Below are positions 45,990 to 55,125 of a stretch of 64,000 nucleotides of DNA, in pieces (the stretch's first letter is position 1; every line of letters begins with the position of its first letter). The position numbers and the translations under genes are program-made. Under the pieces are notes generated by a model. It was not told the DNA's origin, searched no databases, and saw nothing but the letters and a program-made list of their open reading frames with translations. The stretch covers positions 30,265 to 94,264 of the forward strand of contig CAYXYB010000011.1 of the NCBI GenBank assembly GCA_964469215.1, in the 5' to 3' direction. Source of the DNA: SKPS01 sp964469215. Its GTDB lineage: Bacteria; Bacteroidota; Bacteroidia; Bacteroidales; SKPS01.

Positions 45990-46385
45990 TAAAAGTTGAC
46001 AACGTATGGAGGACAAATTGGTGTGGGATTGAGTTTTTTTTAATCTGACAGGCAATGATGGTGCACACCCGTTAAACTTATATGCTTACGGTTTCTTCAG
46101 ACTACCGTACTTATACAGATATTCATGGAATGTTCGGATTTCAGAACCTGAGATTGGTTTTTTAATTGGATAAACACCTTCATTTGCGGTTTGTGTACAA
46201 GGTTGCATTTTGTTATCTATGAAGGTTCATTCATAGGTGTGTCTGTATATCATGGACTTGAGTTACCGTGTGTAAAATTTTCCTATCAAAAACCTGATCA
46301 AATTGGTACTGATGATGCTGTAATATATAGTAATATAACCAAGACTATCGGTTTAGCGCTGAATATTTACAGCTTCCATTTATAG
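45990..46385 (+). pseudogene. Degraded gene fragment, possibly an outer-membrane barrel
   Basis: Short plus-strand pieces read like protein in changing frames: YGGQIGVGLSFF near 46008, LNLYAYGFFRLPYLYRYS near 46076, then GVSVYHGLELPCVKFSYQKP ending at a stop at 46385. Aromatic-glycine strands recall barrel or surface proteins. Several stops and frame shifts are needed, so it is at most a remnant; the family is unknown. Confidence 0.3.
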
Positions 46386-46386
46386 G

Positions 46387-46482
46387 TTGCTCGATTGCGT
46401 GCTCCGCACGCAGACTCGCATGAAACAGAAAAAGCCAGTGCTTCGCACCGGCTTTTCAATGTTTGGCGGAGAGAGAGGGATT
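46387..46482. repeat. 96-bp direct repeat, copy 1 (with 19 nt of tRNA-Ser 3' end)
   Basis: Nearly identical (one mismatch seen) to 46561-46656. The copy ends with the last 19 bases of the tRNA-Ser (minus strand, 46464-46482) and contains its terminator. After it the sequence diverges into TCCGGTGATCCCGGA, a small palindrome. Confidence 0.85.
46428..46457 (-). terminator. Terminator-like hairpin, duplicate copy
   Basis: Same stem as 46602-46631 within the 96-bp repeat. A third related hairpin, AAAAGCCGTGG with CCATGGCTTTTT, is at 46521-46553. Confidence 0.6.
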
Positions 46483-46560
46483 ACCTCCGGTGATCCCGGA
46501 TAGGGGGGCTTCAATCAATGAAAAGCCGTGGCACATCTTGCCCATGGCTTTTTCTGTTCC

Positions 46561-46656
46561 TTGCTCGCTTGCGTGCTCCGCACGCAGACTCGCATGAAAC
46601 AGAAAAAGCCAGTGCTTCGCACCGGCTTTTCAATGTTTGGCGGAGAGAGAGGGATT
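46561..46656. repeat. 96-bp direct repeat, copy 2
   Basis: Copy that runs into the intact tRNA-Ser gene; see 46387-46482. Confidence 0.85.
46602..46631 (-). terminator. Rho-independent terminator of tRNA-Ser
   Basis: GAAAAGCCGGTGC pairs with GTGCTTCGC-flanked CACTGGCTTTTTC on the minus strand, with a GAAG loop and a T run. Confidence 0.8.
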
Positions 46657-46725
46657 CGAACCCCCGGGGCTTTTACACCCAACGGTTTTCAAGACCGCCG
46701 CAATCGACCACTCTGCCATCTCTCC
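46638..46725 (-). tRNA. tRNA-Ser (anticodon TGA)
   Basis: 88 bases including an encoded CCA. Acceptor GGAGAGA/TCTCTCC, discriminator G, long variable arm of class II tRNAs, anticodon loop CTTGAAA. The three open frames read across this region are not genes. Confidence 0.94.
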
Positions 46726-46729
46726 GCTG

Positions 46730-46737
46730 CAAAAATA
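46730..46737 (-). promoter_or_regulatory. Promoter -7 box for tRNA-Ser
   Basis: TATTTTTG on the minus strand, 4 bases before the tRNA. Confidence 0.4.
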
Positions 46738-46853
46738 CAAACTTTTTGTCATCTGCAACAGCAAGAATCAAAATCCAATTTCATTTTCCCTGCCGCTTAC
46801 CGGCTTAACATATCCTTTGACTGATTTCTGTTGATATGGTTATCTGATTTTTA

Positions 46854-46861
46854 TATCTTTG
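46854..46861 (+). promoter_or_regulatory. Promoter -7 box for GWxTD operon
   Basis: TATCTTTG, 22 bases before ATG 46884. Confidence 0.5.
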
Positions 46862-46883
46862 CATGTAATTTTATATTTCTGTC

Positions 46884-48353
46884 ATGAAAAGGTTTACTGT
46901 AACATTACTGCTATATATTTCATTTACCGGAATACTGCTGGCCTCGGAAACACTCAACGCAGGTTTTACATATGCTGTGTTCAGAAGTCCTCAAAAAGGC
47001 CCTTTTGTTGAAACATGGCTTTCAATTAATGCTGCCACCGTTGAATTCGTAAAACTTGAAAATGGACGTTATCAGGCTGAAATAGAGGTCGCTCTTATCT
47101 TCTTTAAGGATGATAAGGTTGTAAATTTTAAAAAATATCAGCTCTTTAGTCATGAGATTGACGATACTGTAGGCCGGGCATTCGGTTTCCTTGACCAGCA
47201 GAGGATTCTTCTGCCTGAGGGGCAATACAGCCTGGAGATCAGCCTCAGGGATGTAAACAGCAACAAGCCGGCGGTGGAGTCTAAAACCATTATTGAAGTT
47301 GTTTCTCCTGATGATAAAATACATATCTCAACCATACAACTTATCAATAAAAGTGAACCCGCAACAGCAACCACACCTCTTACAAAGGCAGGCTACAATC
47401 TGTACCCCGATTTTTATTCTTTCTATCCTCAGGAAGTCAGTCAGATCACTTTCTATTGCGAAACCTATAATACACTAAAATCATTGGGTAAAGAAGGGAT
47501 GTTTCTTTTAAGAGCATATATTGAAAGCTTTGAAACATCCACCATCATGAATAATATCAGTTACTACAGACGCGAAAATGCTGCGGAGGTAATCCCCTTG
47601 CTCCATAGTTTTGACATAAGCCAACTACCATCCGGTAATTATAATTTAGTTGCAGAGGTACGCGATAAGGATAACCAACCGATAGCAATAAACCGTACTT
47701 TTTTTCAGCGGAGTAATCCCGGAATTAAGATGCGGCTTGAAGATATTACAGCAATTGACATACACAACACATTCAGTATGGCATATACCAATGTTGATTC
47801 TCTTTCCTTTTTCCTAAGATCATGTTTACCCGTTGCTTCTGAGTTAGAGAAGATCTTTGCCGAAAACCTGACCAAAACCAAAGAACTGCGGCATATGCAG
47901 CAGTTCCTGTTCCATTTCTGGAGTACCAGAAATCCATCAAATCCTCAACAGGAATGGTTGAATTACAAAGCTCAGGTTGACAGGGTTAATCTTACCTACA
48001 ATACTTTTATCAAATATGGATTTGAGACAGACCGGGGAATAATATGGCTCAAATATGGTGAACCCAACACTATTTATCGTTCTACACATGAACCGGAAGC
48101 TTATCCGTATGAGATATGGCACTATTATAAACTTGGCAACAACCAGTCGAACCGGAAGTTTGTCTTTATCAACTCCGAGATGGGAGCTGGTGATTTTCAC
48201 CTGGCTCATTCAAATGCCACTGGTGAAATAAATGATCCCCAATGGCATTTGAAATTGCATGGGCGACAGGTTGGAGGAACCGATGTTGACCGTACACAAT
48301 ACGATGACAATTATGGTAGCAGAGCTCTTGAAATATTCAATAACCCTTATTAA
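46884..48353 (+). CDS. GWxTD domain-containing secreted protein
   Basis: 489 residues with a signal peptide (MKRFTVTLLLYISFTGILLAS). An N-terminal Ig-like region (about 20-270) precedes the GWxTD domain near residues 310-450. There FHFWSTRNPSNPQQEWLNYKAQV stands for the usual FW..RDP pattern, followed by YGFETDRGIIWLKYGEPNTI. The Trp of GWxTD is absent; the match reads YGFETDRG. The family is widespread in Bacteroidota and of unknown role. It is followed 15 bases later by an acyltransferase, then a glycosyltransferase. Confidence 0.85.
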   Translation: MKRFTVTLLLYISFTGILLASETLNAGFTYAVFRSPQKGPFVETWLSINAATVEFVKLENGRYQAEIEVALIFFKDDKVVNFKKYQLFSHEIDDTVGRAFGFLDQQRILLPEGQYSLEISLRDVNSNKPAVESKTIIEVVSPDDKIHISTIQLINKSEPATATTPLTKAGYNLYPDFYSFYPQEVSQITFYCETYNTLKSLGKEGMFLLRAYIESFETSTIMNNISYYRRENAAEVIPLLHSFDISQLPSGNYNLVAEVRDKDNQPIAINRTFFQRSNPGIKMRLEDITAIDIHNTFSMAYTNVDSLSFFLRSCLPVASELEKIFAENLTKTKELRHMQQFLFHFWSTRNPSNPQQEWLNYKAQVDRVNLTYNTFIKYGFETDRGIIWLKYGEPNTIYRSTHEPEAYPYEIWHYYKLGNNQSNRKFVFINSEMGAGDFHLAHSNATGEINDPQWHLKLHGRQVGGTDVDRTQYDDNYGSRALEIFNNPY

Positions 48354-48368
48354 ATCATATTCCTCCGC

Positions 48369-49262
48369 TTGAAAATCGTCTACGCAATCTATAGCAGTTA
48401 TTACTGGTTTATAAGAATTTTGCCGGAATGGCTGATGTTTTCACTTAGTAATACTATTGCTGCATTACTTTTCCATGTTTTAAGATACCGAAGAAGGGTT
48501 GTGAGGCAAAACCTGATGCGATCGTTTCCGGGGAAAACAAAAAAATGGTACAGTGAGGTTGAAAAGAGGTTTTACAGGAACCTTTCCGCGGTATTCCATG
48601 AAATGATCTTTTACAGCAAGTATAACTTACCGGACATGATGGAAAGGATTCACTACAACAATGCAGATCTTCTTCAGGATTATCTTAATCAGAACAGAAA
48701 TATCATGATAGTTGCAGGGCATTGCGGTAACTGGGAACTTCTCGGAATGACATTACCGGTTGCCACAGGCACCACAACACTTGCCGCAGCAAAAAAACAG
48801 TCAGACAGTTATTTCGACACGGAAATAAACAGACTCAGGACAAAACTGGGACTACTGATACTACCCTCACAAAACATTTATCGGTCATTACTAAAAGCAG
48901 GTAGGGATCAGTTTGTGGTTTTTCTGATAGCTGATCAGACACCACCACGTCATGAGCTTGACTTCTGGGTTGAATTCCTGAATCAGGACACACCCGTATT
49001 TACCGGACCGGAAACTATAGCCCGCAAAATGGACATGGTGGTAGTTTTTGCCGAAATGACAAGAACAAAGCAGGGTAGGTATTTTGTTGATTTCAAACTG
49101 GTAACAGATCAACCCGGAAAAGAACCCAAAAATTCAATTACTCACAAACATGTTGCTTTACTTCAACAGGTTATACTTAATAATCCGGATAGTTGGTTAT
49201 GGTCACACAAGCGTTGGAAACATAAAAAGCCACCGGCTGATGTGATTAAATCATCAGGATAG
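48369..49262 (+). CDS. LpxL/HtrB-family lipid A acyltransferase
   Basis: 297 residues, TTG start. It has an N-terminal membrane helix, then the catalytic HX4(D/E) motif as HCGNWE in MIVAGHCGNWELLG. Further family motifs are LRTKLGLLILP, VFLIADQTPPRHELDFWVEFLNQDTPVFTGPETIARK and the end LLQQVILNNPDSWLWSHKRWKHK. It adds secondary acyl chains to lipid A at the inner membrane. It is in an apparent operon with a GWxTD protein and a GT2. Confidence 0.93.
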   Translation: MKIVYAIYSSYYWFIRILPEWLMFSLSNTIAALLFHVLRYRRRVVRQNLMRSFPGKTKKWYSEVEKRFYRNLSAVFHEMIFYSKYNLPDMMERIHYNNADLLQDYLNQNRNIMIVAGHCGNWELLGMTLPVATGTTTLAAAKKQSDSYFDTEINRLRTKLGLLILPSQNIYRSLLKAGRDQFVVFLIADQTPPRHELDFWVEFLNQDTPVFTGPETIARKMDMVVVFAEMTRTKQGRYFVDFKLVTDQPGKEPKNSITHKHVALLQQVILNNPDSWLWSHKRWKHKKPPADVIKSSG

Positions 49263-49300
49263 ACTATATTTGCTGAAGAGAAAAACATAATCCCTTTCTG

Positions 49301-50314
49301 ATGGTAGCTATTGTTATTCTAAATTGGAATGGACTAAAGTTTCTGGAGCGCTTTCTGCCATCGGTGGTTGCCAATTCAAATGGGGCAGAGGTCATAATTG
49401 CAGATAACGCATCTTCAGATGATTCAGTTAGCTGGCTCAGAAACAATTACCCTCATCTGCGTGTAATTGTCAATAAAACAAACTGGGGATTTGCCCGGGG
49501 TTATAACGAAGCCCTGAAGCTTGTGGAAGCTGAATATTTCCTGCTGCTTAACTCCGACATTGAGGTTCCTCCGGGATGGTTAGATCCTCTCATCTTGCTA
49601 ATGGAAAAAAATCCTGAAGTTGCTGCATGCCAGCCAAAGATAATCTCATACAACCAGCCTGGATATTTTGAGTATGCAGGTGCAGCCGGCGGATTTATCG
49701 ACAGGTACGGATACCCGTTCTGCCGCGGAAGAATTTTTACCGAACTTGAAGAGGACAAGGGTCAGTATGATGATGATGTGGAAGTTTTCTGGGCTACCGG
49801 GGCATGCCTGATGGTGAGAGCATCCTGCTATCATGAAGTGGGTGGTATGGATAATGATTTCTTTGCTCACATGGAGGAAATTGACCTATGCTGGCGACTC
49901 AAGAATGCAGGTTATAAAGTTATGGCTACCGGAAAATCGGAGATACACCATGTAGGTGGAGGCACCTTACCGAAGAAATCATCAAGAAAGACCTATCTGA
50001 ATTTCAGAAACAACTTTATTCTGCTTTACAAGAACCTCCCCGCATACAGAATACCATGGGTTTTTATGGTAAGGTTTGTGCTTGACTGGATTGCTGCTGT
50101 TAAATTTCTCGCAGAAGGAGGTATCGGTGATTTCGCAGCTGTGATAAAGGCTCACTGGCATTTCTTGTTGTCTGTACCCAGACACCATGCCAAACGCAAA
50201 ACCCAGCCTTTACACACTAATTCAGGGATTTATAACCGTAGTATTGTGGTTGATTTCTGGTTCAGAAAAAGAAGCAGGTTTACCCAATTGTCAACCAGAC
50301 ATTTCACCCGCTAA
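49301..50314 (+). CDS. Family 2 glycosyltransferase
   Basis: 337 residues. A GT-A fold with VAIVILNWNGLKFLERFLPSV, DNASSDDSVSWLR, WGFARGYNEAL and LLLNSDIEVPPGWLDPL; the DxD equivalent is SDIE. Later motifs ATGACLMVRASCYHEVGGMDNDFFAHMEEIDLCWRLKNAGY are those of rhamnosyl- and related transferases. The C-terminal tail is basic. It probably adds a sugar to lipopolysaccharide or another cell-surface glycan. The 3' end overlaps the tail of aroQ on the other strand by 24 bp. Confidence 0.92.
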   Translation: MVAIVILNWNGLKFLERFLPSVVANSNGAEVIIADNASSDDSVSWLRNNYPHLRVIVNKTNWGFARGYNEALKLVEAEYFLLLNSDIEVPPGWLDPLILLMEKNPEVAACQPKIISYNQPGYFEYAGAAGGFIDRYGYPFCRGRIFTELEEDKGQYDDDVEVFWATGACLMVRASCYHEVGGMDNDFFAHMEEIDLCWRLKNAGYKVMATGKSEIHHVGGGTLPKKSSRKTYLNFRNNFILLYKNLPAYRIPWVFMVRFVLDWIAAVKFLAEGGIGDFAAVIKAHWHFLLSVPRHHAKRKTQPLHTNSGIYNRSIVVDFWFRKRSRFTQLSTRHFTR

Positions 50315-50740
50315 AAATTCAACTGCAAGCCGGTACCCTTTAAGCCCCATCCCGGTGATACTTCCTTTGCAAACAGATGCAGTATAGCTATACCTGCGGA
50401 ATTCCTCCCTGGCGTAAATGTTGGTTATATGCACCTCCACTGCAGTTATGCCTGTTGACATTAATGCATCAGCCAGGGCAACAGAAGTATGAGTAAGCCC
50501 TCCGGGATTGATTACAATGCCATTTGTGCCATCATCCATACTTTTATGAATCCTGTCAATAATCTCCCCCTCATGGTTAGATTGAAACAGTGTCAGTTTT
50601 AATCCAGGGAATTTGCCTTTTAGTATCTCCTGAAGATTATTCAGGCCTTCAAATGGCACTTTACCATAATGCTCCGGCTCCCTGATCCCAGTAAGGTTGA
50701 GATTAGGGCCGTTTATTATCAGAATATTAATTGTTTCCAA
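50291..50740 (-). CDS. aroQ: 3-dehydroquinate dehydratase, type II
   Basis: 149 residues. Converts dehydroquinate to dehydroshikimate in aromatic amino-acid synthesis. Motifs: INGPNLNLTGIREPEHYG (catalytic Tyr25), FQSNHEGEIIDRI, INPGGLTHTSVALADAL (His region) and EVHITNIYAREEFRRYSYTA, usually ending HHS. The full-length gene is preceded by its own promoter box and convergent with the GT2 gene. A DAHP synthase, another shikimate gene, lies 5 kb away at 55126. Confidence 0.95.
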   Translation of the reverse strand: METINILIINGPNLNLTGIREPEHYGKVPFEGLNNLQEILKGKFPGLKLTLFQSNHEGEIIDRIHKSMDDGTNGIVINPGGLTHTSVALADALMSTGITAVEVHITNIYAREEFRRYSYTASVCKGSITGMGLKGYRLAVEFLAGEMSG

Positions 50741-50776
50741 GTATACAAGGTGTTGGATTTCAATATGTCATTTAAG

Positions 50777-50784
50777 CAAAAGTA
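50777..50784 (-). promoter_or_regulatory. Promoter -7 box for aroQ
   Basis: TACTTTTG on the minus strand, 37 bases before the aroQ ATG. Confidence 0.5.
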
Positions 50785-50849
50785 ACAATAGTTTTGAAAT
50801 GGAAGTGCTAATTTCTCTTTAAGAAAAATAACACTGTCGAACTCTTTCG

Positions 50850-52349
50850 CTAATATTGGTTTTCAAATTCATAAATCTTGAATATCTCATAATAATTATA
50901 ACTGTTGGAAGATAAGAAGCGGTTTTCAAAGAAATGGAGCATTCCATTTCCAGGCACAGAATAATCTGCACCTGCATCAAGATATATCACTTTTTTGAAT
51001 TTTGAAACATATAACGTGTCAATCTGGTTTGCAAAGTCGACAGGAAAAATGTTATGCCTGTGCATGTAATTATGGATTGTTGCTTTCATGTCGTATTTGT
51101 TATAATTCTTAAATACTTCAATATCATAATAATATATAAAGTTTAGATCATAAAATGCCGGTGTAATATAAACAATGGCATCACCTTTACCTGTCAATTC
51201 GGTAATCTTTTCTACTGTCTGACGAATATTGCGTTTATTCGACATATTCGGTTTTGTTGTGAAAAGAAAAAGGGTGCAGATAAGACATGGTATCAGATAT
51301 TTAAGCCAACCCGGTTTTTGTAAAATAAAATCAGAAGAGACAGCCAGAAGGAGAGGGTACCCGACTGCCGCAACCATAAGATAGCGATCAAGAAACATAG
51401 GTATGTAAAATGAGATAAAAAACATCAGAAAAAACGGCAAAGCAAACCAAATGATAATCATGTGGATTATTATTTTACGGTAAGAATGTTGCTTTCTGGT
51501 GAAGATAAGTTTTATGAGAGCTGCAACCAGTGCAGCAATTGAAATAACTGCTACCACAGGAGCATTTGAAAAGCTCCACAACATATTATATAGTGATTCT
51601 AACCCATCGGGAGCCTTGATCCACGTTCCGTTCGAAGATGAATCAATGAATCGGTGTAAGACTATTTTAATATTGGGAATATATGCAGTTAAAGAGGCAA
51701 CATTAACTATCAGAAAGGGTTTCCAGGTTTTTTGTATGAGTTTTTTATGCGCGACAAAATGGATTAGCTGGACAGCCAGCACAAAAAATCCAAAATAATG
51801 TGAATAAATCAGCAATACATTTATAATAAGCAGAAAAACCCAGTGTTTTTTTCTTGAACTTTCAGACGATATGCTTTTCAGATAGAAAAACATGGACATT
51901 ACTGTCAGCATACCCATCATGGCATACACTCTGGCTTCATGAGCAAACAGGGTGTGATAGTTTGAAAGGATGAAAATTATTGATGCAACAACGCCAACCC
52001 TGTGATTGATAAATTTTTTACCTGTGAGACAAATGAACAGAACTGTCACAGAGCTAAATATAAGCGAAAGAAACCTGACTGACAAAGGAGAGATCCCAAA
52101 AAGTTTTATCCAATAGTGAAGTAAGATTTCATAGAGTGGAGGATTGTTGCCGGAAGAAAGCTGACTAATTATTGATGGGATATCCATTTGAGCAATGTAA
52201 ATACTGAAAGGTTCATCACCTGCAATAGAATTGGATCCCAGGAAAATCCCTTTCAGGATAGTATTGGCAGCTACCATAATCAAAGGGATAATCAAAGTGC
52301 TGTTTGTATTGAAACCACTAAGTTGATTTATGTTTTTTGTACTTTTCAT
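50850..52349 (-). CDS. GT39-like membrane glycosyltransferase
   Basis: 499 residues from ATG 52349 (MKSTKNINQ), with about 11-12 transmembrane helices. The first large loop reads SIAGDEPFSIYIAQMDIPSII ... SSGNNPPLYEILLHYW, the DE pair and NPPLY motif of dolichyl-phosphate-mannose/ArnT-type transferases (GT-C). A sugar would be moved from a lipid carrier onto a lipid or protein at the periplasmic side. The start is fixed by a promoter box at 52370-52377, inside which a longer frame's start would fall. Confidence 0.88.
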   Translation of the reverse strand: MKSTKNINQLSGFNTNSTLIIPLIMVAANTILKGIFLGSNSIAGDEPFSIYIAQMDIPSIISQLSSGNNPPLYEILLHYWIKLFGISPLSVRFLSLIFSSVTVLFICLTGKKFINHRVGVVASIIFILSNYHTLFAHEARVYAMMGMLTVMSMFFYLKSISSESSRKKHWVFLLIINVLLIYSHYFGFFVLAVQLIHFVAHKKLIQKTWKPFLIVNVASLTAYIPNIKIVLHRFIDSSSNGTWIKAPDGLESLYNMLWSFSNAPVVAVISIAALVAALIKLIFTRKQHSYRKIIIHMIIIWFALPFFLMFFISFYIPMFLDRYLMVAAVGYPLLLAVSSDFILQKPGWLKYLIPCLICTLFLFTTKPNMSNKRNIRQTVEKITELTGKGDAIVYITPAFYDLNFIYYYDIEVFKNYNKYDMKATIHNYMHRHNIFPVDFANQIDTLYVSKFKKVIYLDAGADYSVPGNGMLHFFENRFLSSNSYNYYEIFKIYEFENQY

Positions 52350-52369
52350 AGCACTGAACCGATTTAAGG

Positions 52370-52377
52370 CAAACATA
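52370..52377 (-). promoter_or_regulatory. Promoter -7 box for GT39-like gene
   Basis: TATGTTTG on the minus strand, 21 bases before ATG 52349. Confidence 0.45.
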
Positions 52378-52440
52378 TAATTTCTTTTTCAACTAAGAAA
52401 AAAAACACTGTTGATTTTCCGGATTTCGCTCAAAATGTTC

Positions 52441-52448
52441 TATATTTG
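52441..52448 (+). promoter_or_regulatory. Promoter -7 box for TPP-riboswitch transcript
   Basis: TATATTTG, perfect TAnnTTTG, a few bases before the riboswitch. Confidence 0.55.
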
Positions 52449-52456
52449 CATTCACT

Positions 52457-52545
52457 AAGTAACAGGGGTGCCCAAAGATCACGGGCTGAGATCATACCCA
52501 TTGAACCTGAACCGGGTAGTACCGGCGGAGGGAAGTGTGGTTACG
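52457..52545 (+). ncRNA. TPP riboswitch (THI element)
   Basis: The conserved core is present: AGGGGTGCCC, GGGCTGAGATCATACCC and TTGAACCTGA ACCGGGTAGTACCGGCGGAGGGAA. This is the thiamin-pyrophosphate-binding domain, here in the 5' leader of a TonB-receptor gene, which should be repressed when TPP is plentiful. Confidence 0.96.
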
Positions 52546-52607
52546 TTGAGTTTCGAATGGTTTTCCTTGTTCACCATTCTTCTTTATTAACAAAAAAAGA
52601 AGATGTG

Positions 52608-55016
52608 ATGAAAAGATCTGTTTTATTTTTGATTTACATGGCCTTGATTGCATTTAACGGATTTGCACAGTACCCTGTTTCGGGGTTTGTGCGTGATGGC
52701 GCTACAGGCGAAGCTGTAACAGGGGCTAATGTATTTTTGGAGGGGAGTTATAAGCTCACTTTCACCGACAGTAAGGGATATTTCTCTTTTAGCCGTATCC
52801 CAAAGGGAGAGTATAGCCTGCGTGTTACGCATATAAGTTTTAATCCTTATGAGAAGTTGCTGTCGGTTGGTGATTCTGTGTTGTTTGTTGAGATACCATT
52901 GGAGGCAAAGGTTTATCTTTCAGAGGAGTTTATTGTGTCTGCTGTGCGCTCCACCGATCGTCTTCCCGGAGCTGTCTCTTCTGTATCACGCCAGGAGCTG
53001 CGTGGGGTAAATATGGGGCAGGATATCCCTTTCCTGCTATCGGGGCAGCCTTCTCTGGTAATCACTTCCGATGCCGGAACAGGTATAGGCTATACTGCTA
53101 TGCGTATGCGGGGGATTGATCAGAACCGTATTAATGTTACCATTAACGGGGTTCCGCTTAACGACGCAGAGTCACATTCTGTCTACTGGATTGACCTGCC
53201 CGACTTTGCCTCCTCGGTTGAGGACATACAAATTCAGCGTGGGGTAGGTACCTCCACCAACGGCGCCGGTGCCTTTGGGGGTTCTATGAACATACGTACT
53301 GAGCAACTCAACCCTAAACCTTATGCTACCACAAGCATTTCGGCAGGTTCTTTCAATACATTCAGAAGCAGTGTCGGGTTCGGTACAGGACTCACTGTCA
53401 GCCGTTTTGCATTCGATGGCCGAATGTCGAAGGTTTTATCTGATGGTTATATTGATAGAAGTTTCAGCAACCTGTTCAGTTGGTATATGTCGGGTGGGTA
53501 TTATGGTAAACGAACCATTTTTAAGGCAATAGTGATGTCAGGTCAGGAGATTACAGGACTGGCATGGGAAGGGGTTCCTTCAGAGGTGCTTGACACAAAC
53601 CGCACCTGGAACCCTCTGGGTATTTATTATGACAACAATGGGAAGATCAAGTTCTATGATAATGAAGTTGACAACTATCTCCAGAACCATTACCAGTTAC
53701 ACATGCTTCATCGCATAAACAAAAACTGGAATTTTAACATGGCTTTACACCTTACCACAGGCAAAGGCTATTACGAGAGTTATAAGGAAGACAGTGAGCT
53801 GAAAAAATACGATCTTCCCGATGTAATCTACGGAAACGACACCATTTCTGTCAGTGACCTTGTTCAGAGGAAATGGCTCGACAACAGGTTTTACGGTGCA
53901 ACTTGGTTATTGGCAAGGACATCAGCTGCATCAACCTTAACTTTTGGTGGTGCTGCCAATATATACGAAGGTGATCACTTCGGAACACTCGTATGGCTGG
54001 AGTACCCCGGTGAAATATCCAAAGATTACCGCTGGTATGAGAGTAACGGTAATAAACAGGATGGTAATGTATTCGTGAAATATATATATCAGTTGACTTC
54101 AAAGCTGCTTCTTATTGGTGATGTTCAATACCGTTACATTAATTATCAGATCGATGGTTTTGATGATGATTTGAGGGATATAGGGCAACAGCACAGTTAC
54201 AACTTCTTCAACCCCAAGGCGGGATTGAGTTACAGGTATAGCGATCGTAACGAAAGCTGGCTTTTCATGGGTGTTGCCAACAGAGAACCAAACCGCAGTA
54301 ACCTGACGGATGCTCGTCCGGATGTTCCTGTTCCGACAGAGGAGAGGCTATATAATGTTGAACTTGGCCATAAAATAAATCATAAAAGGTTTTCATTGAA
54401 CTCTAATGCTTTTGTGATGTATTACAGTGATCAGCTTGTGCTTACCGGAGAGATAAATGATGTTGGCGACCCCATTATGACAAATGTAGATGAGAGCTAC
54501 AGGGTAGGTGTGGAACTTGTTGCCGGTATAAATATTACACGCTGGTTCAAATTGGAGGCAAATGCTGCATTAAGCAGGAACAGGATCATGAATTTTACTG
54601 CTTATGTTGATGACTGGGATACCTGGATTCAGCGGGAAGAAAACCTCGGGGAAACACCTATCGCCTTTTCGCCATGGCTGGTTGCAGGTAGTATGATGAA
54701 ATTTAAGCCTTTGGATCGTCTTACAGTTTCATTTTTAAGTCAATACGTTAGCAAACAGTATCTAGATAACACCGGAAGCGAAGAGAGAGCTCTTAATGCA
54801 TGGGTAGTCCATAACATACAAATTCAATACAATGTAAATGTCAGATGGCTTCAGGAGATGACAGCACGGGTGATATTGAACAACATACTCGGGACCAGGT
54901 ATGAATCCAATGGTTGGATATATCGGTACTATGAAGATGGTGTCCATAAAACTTCTGATGGTCTCTTCCCCCAGGCTGGTTTCCACCTTCTTGCAGGTAT
55001 TCAGATGAGGTTTTGA
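52608..55016 (+). CDS. TPP-riboswitch-controlled TonB-dependent receptor (predicted thiamin uptake)
   Basis: 802 residues from ATG 52608. The frame is open up to 52446, but those codons lie inside the riboswitch. Signal peptide MKRSVLFLIYMALIAFNGFAQ, then a carboxypeptidase-like domain (YPVSGFVRDGATGEAVTGANV). The plug runs LRGVNMGQDIPFLLSG ... TAMRMRGIDQNRINVTINGVPLNDAES, followed by VGTSTNGAGAFGGSMNI. The barrel ends FHLLAGIQMRF. Regulation by the riboswitch predicts outer-membrane transport of thiamin or a precursor, as for the OMR1/BT2390 receptors of Bacteroides. A PnuT partner, often next to it, is not present here. Confidence 0.93.
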   Translation: MKRSVLFLIYMALIAFNGFAQYPVSGFVRDGATGEAVTGANVFLEGSYKLTFTDSKGYFSFSRIPKGEYSLRVTHISFNPYEKLLSVGDSVLFVEIPLEAKVYLSEEFIVSAVRSTDRLPGAVSSVSRQELRGVNMGQDIPFLLSGQPSLVITSDAGTGIGYTAMRMRGIDQNRINVTINGVPLNDAESHSVYWIDLPDFASSVEDIQIQRGVGTSTNGAGAFGGSMNIRTEQLNPKPYATTSISAGSFNTFRSSVGFGTGLTVSRFAFDGRMSKVLSDGYIDRSFSNLFSWYMSGGYYGKRTIFKAIVMSGQEITGLAWEGVPSEVLDTNRTWNPLGIYYDNNGKIKFYDNEVDNYLQNHYQLHMLHRINKNWNFNMALHLTTGKGYYESYKEDSELKKYDLPDVIYGNDTISVSDLVQRKWLDNRFYGATWLLARTSAASTLTFGGAANIYEGDHFGTLVWLEYPGEISKDYRWYESNGNKQDGNVFVKYIYQLTSKLLLIGDVQYRYINYQIDGFDDDLRDIGQQHSYNFFNPKAGLSYRYSDRNESWLFMGVANREPNRSNLTDARPDVPVPTEERLYNVELGHKINHKRFSLNSNAFVMYYSDQLVLTGEINDVGDPIMTNVDESYRVGVELVAGINITRWFKLEANAALSRNRIMNFTAYVDDWDTWIQREENLGETPIAFSPWLVAGSMMKFKPLDRLTVSFLSQYVSKQYLDNTGSEERALNAWVVHNIQIQYNVNVRWLQEMTARVILNNILGTRYESNGWIYRYYEDGVHKTSDGLFPQAGFHLLAGIQMRF

Positions 55017-55040
55017 GTTTTCTGTTATCAGAACAATCTT

Positions 55041-55048
55041 TATCTTTG
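55041..55048 (+). promoter_or_regulatory. Promoter -7 box for DAHP synthase gene
   Basis: TATCTTTG, 77 bases before ATG 55126. Confidence 0.45.
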
Positions 55049-55125
55049 CCGCTGATGTTTCCAAATAGTAACAATAAACCAAATAGTTTGTTATCATACT
55101 TGGGAAGCAACAATAAAGCGATATT

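Noticed and set aside
46518..46834. Three overlapping open frames of 65-98 codons
   Set aside because: They cover the tRNA-Ser gene and its terminator in different frames and have no family resemblance.
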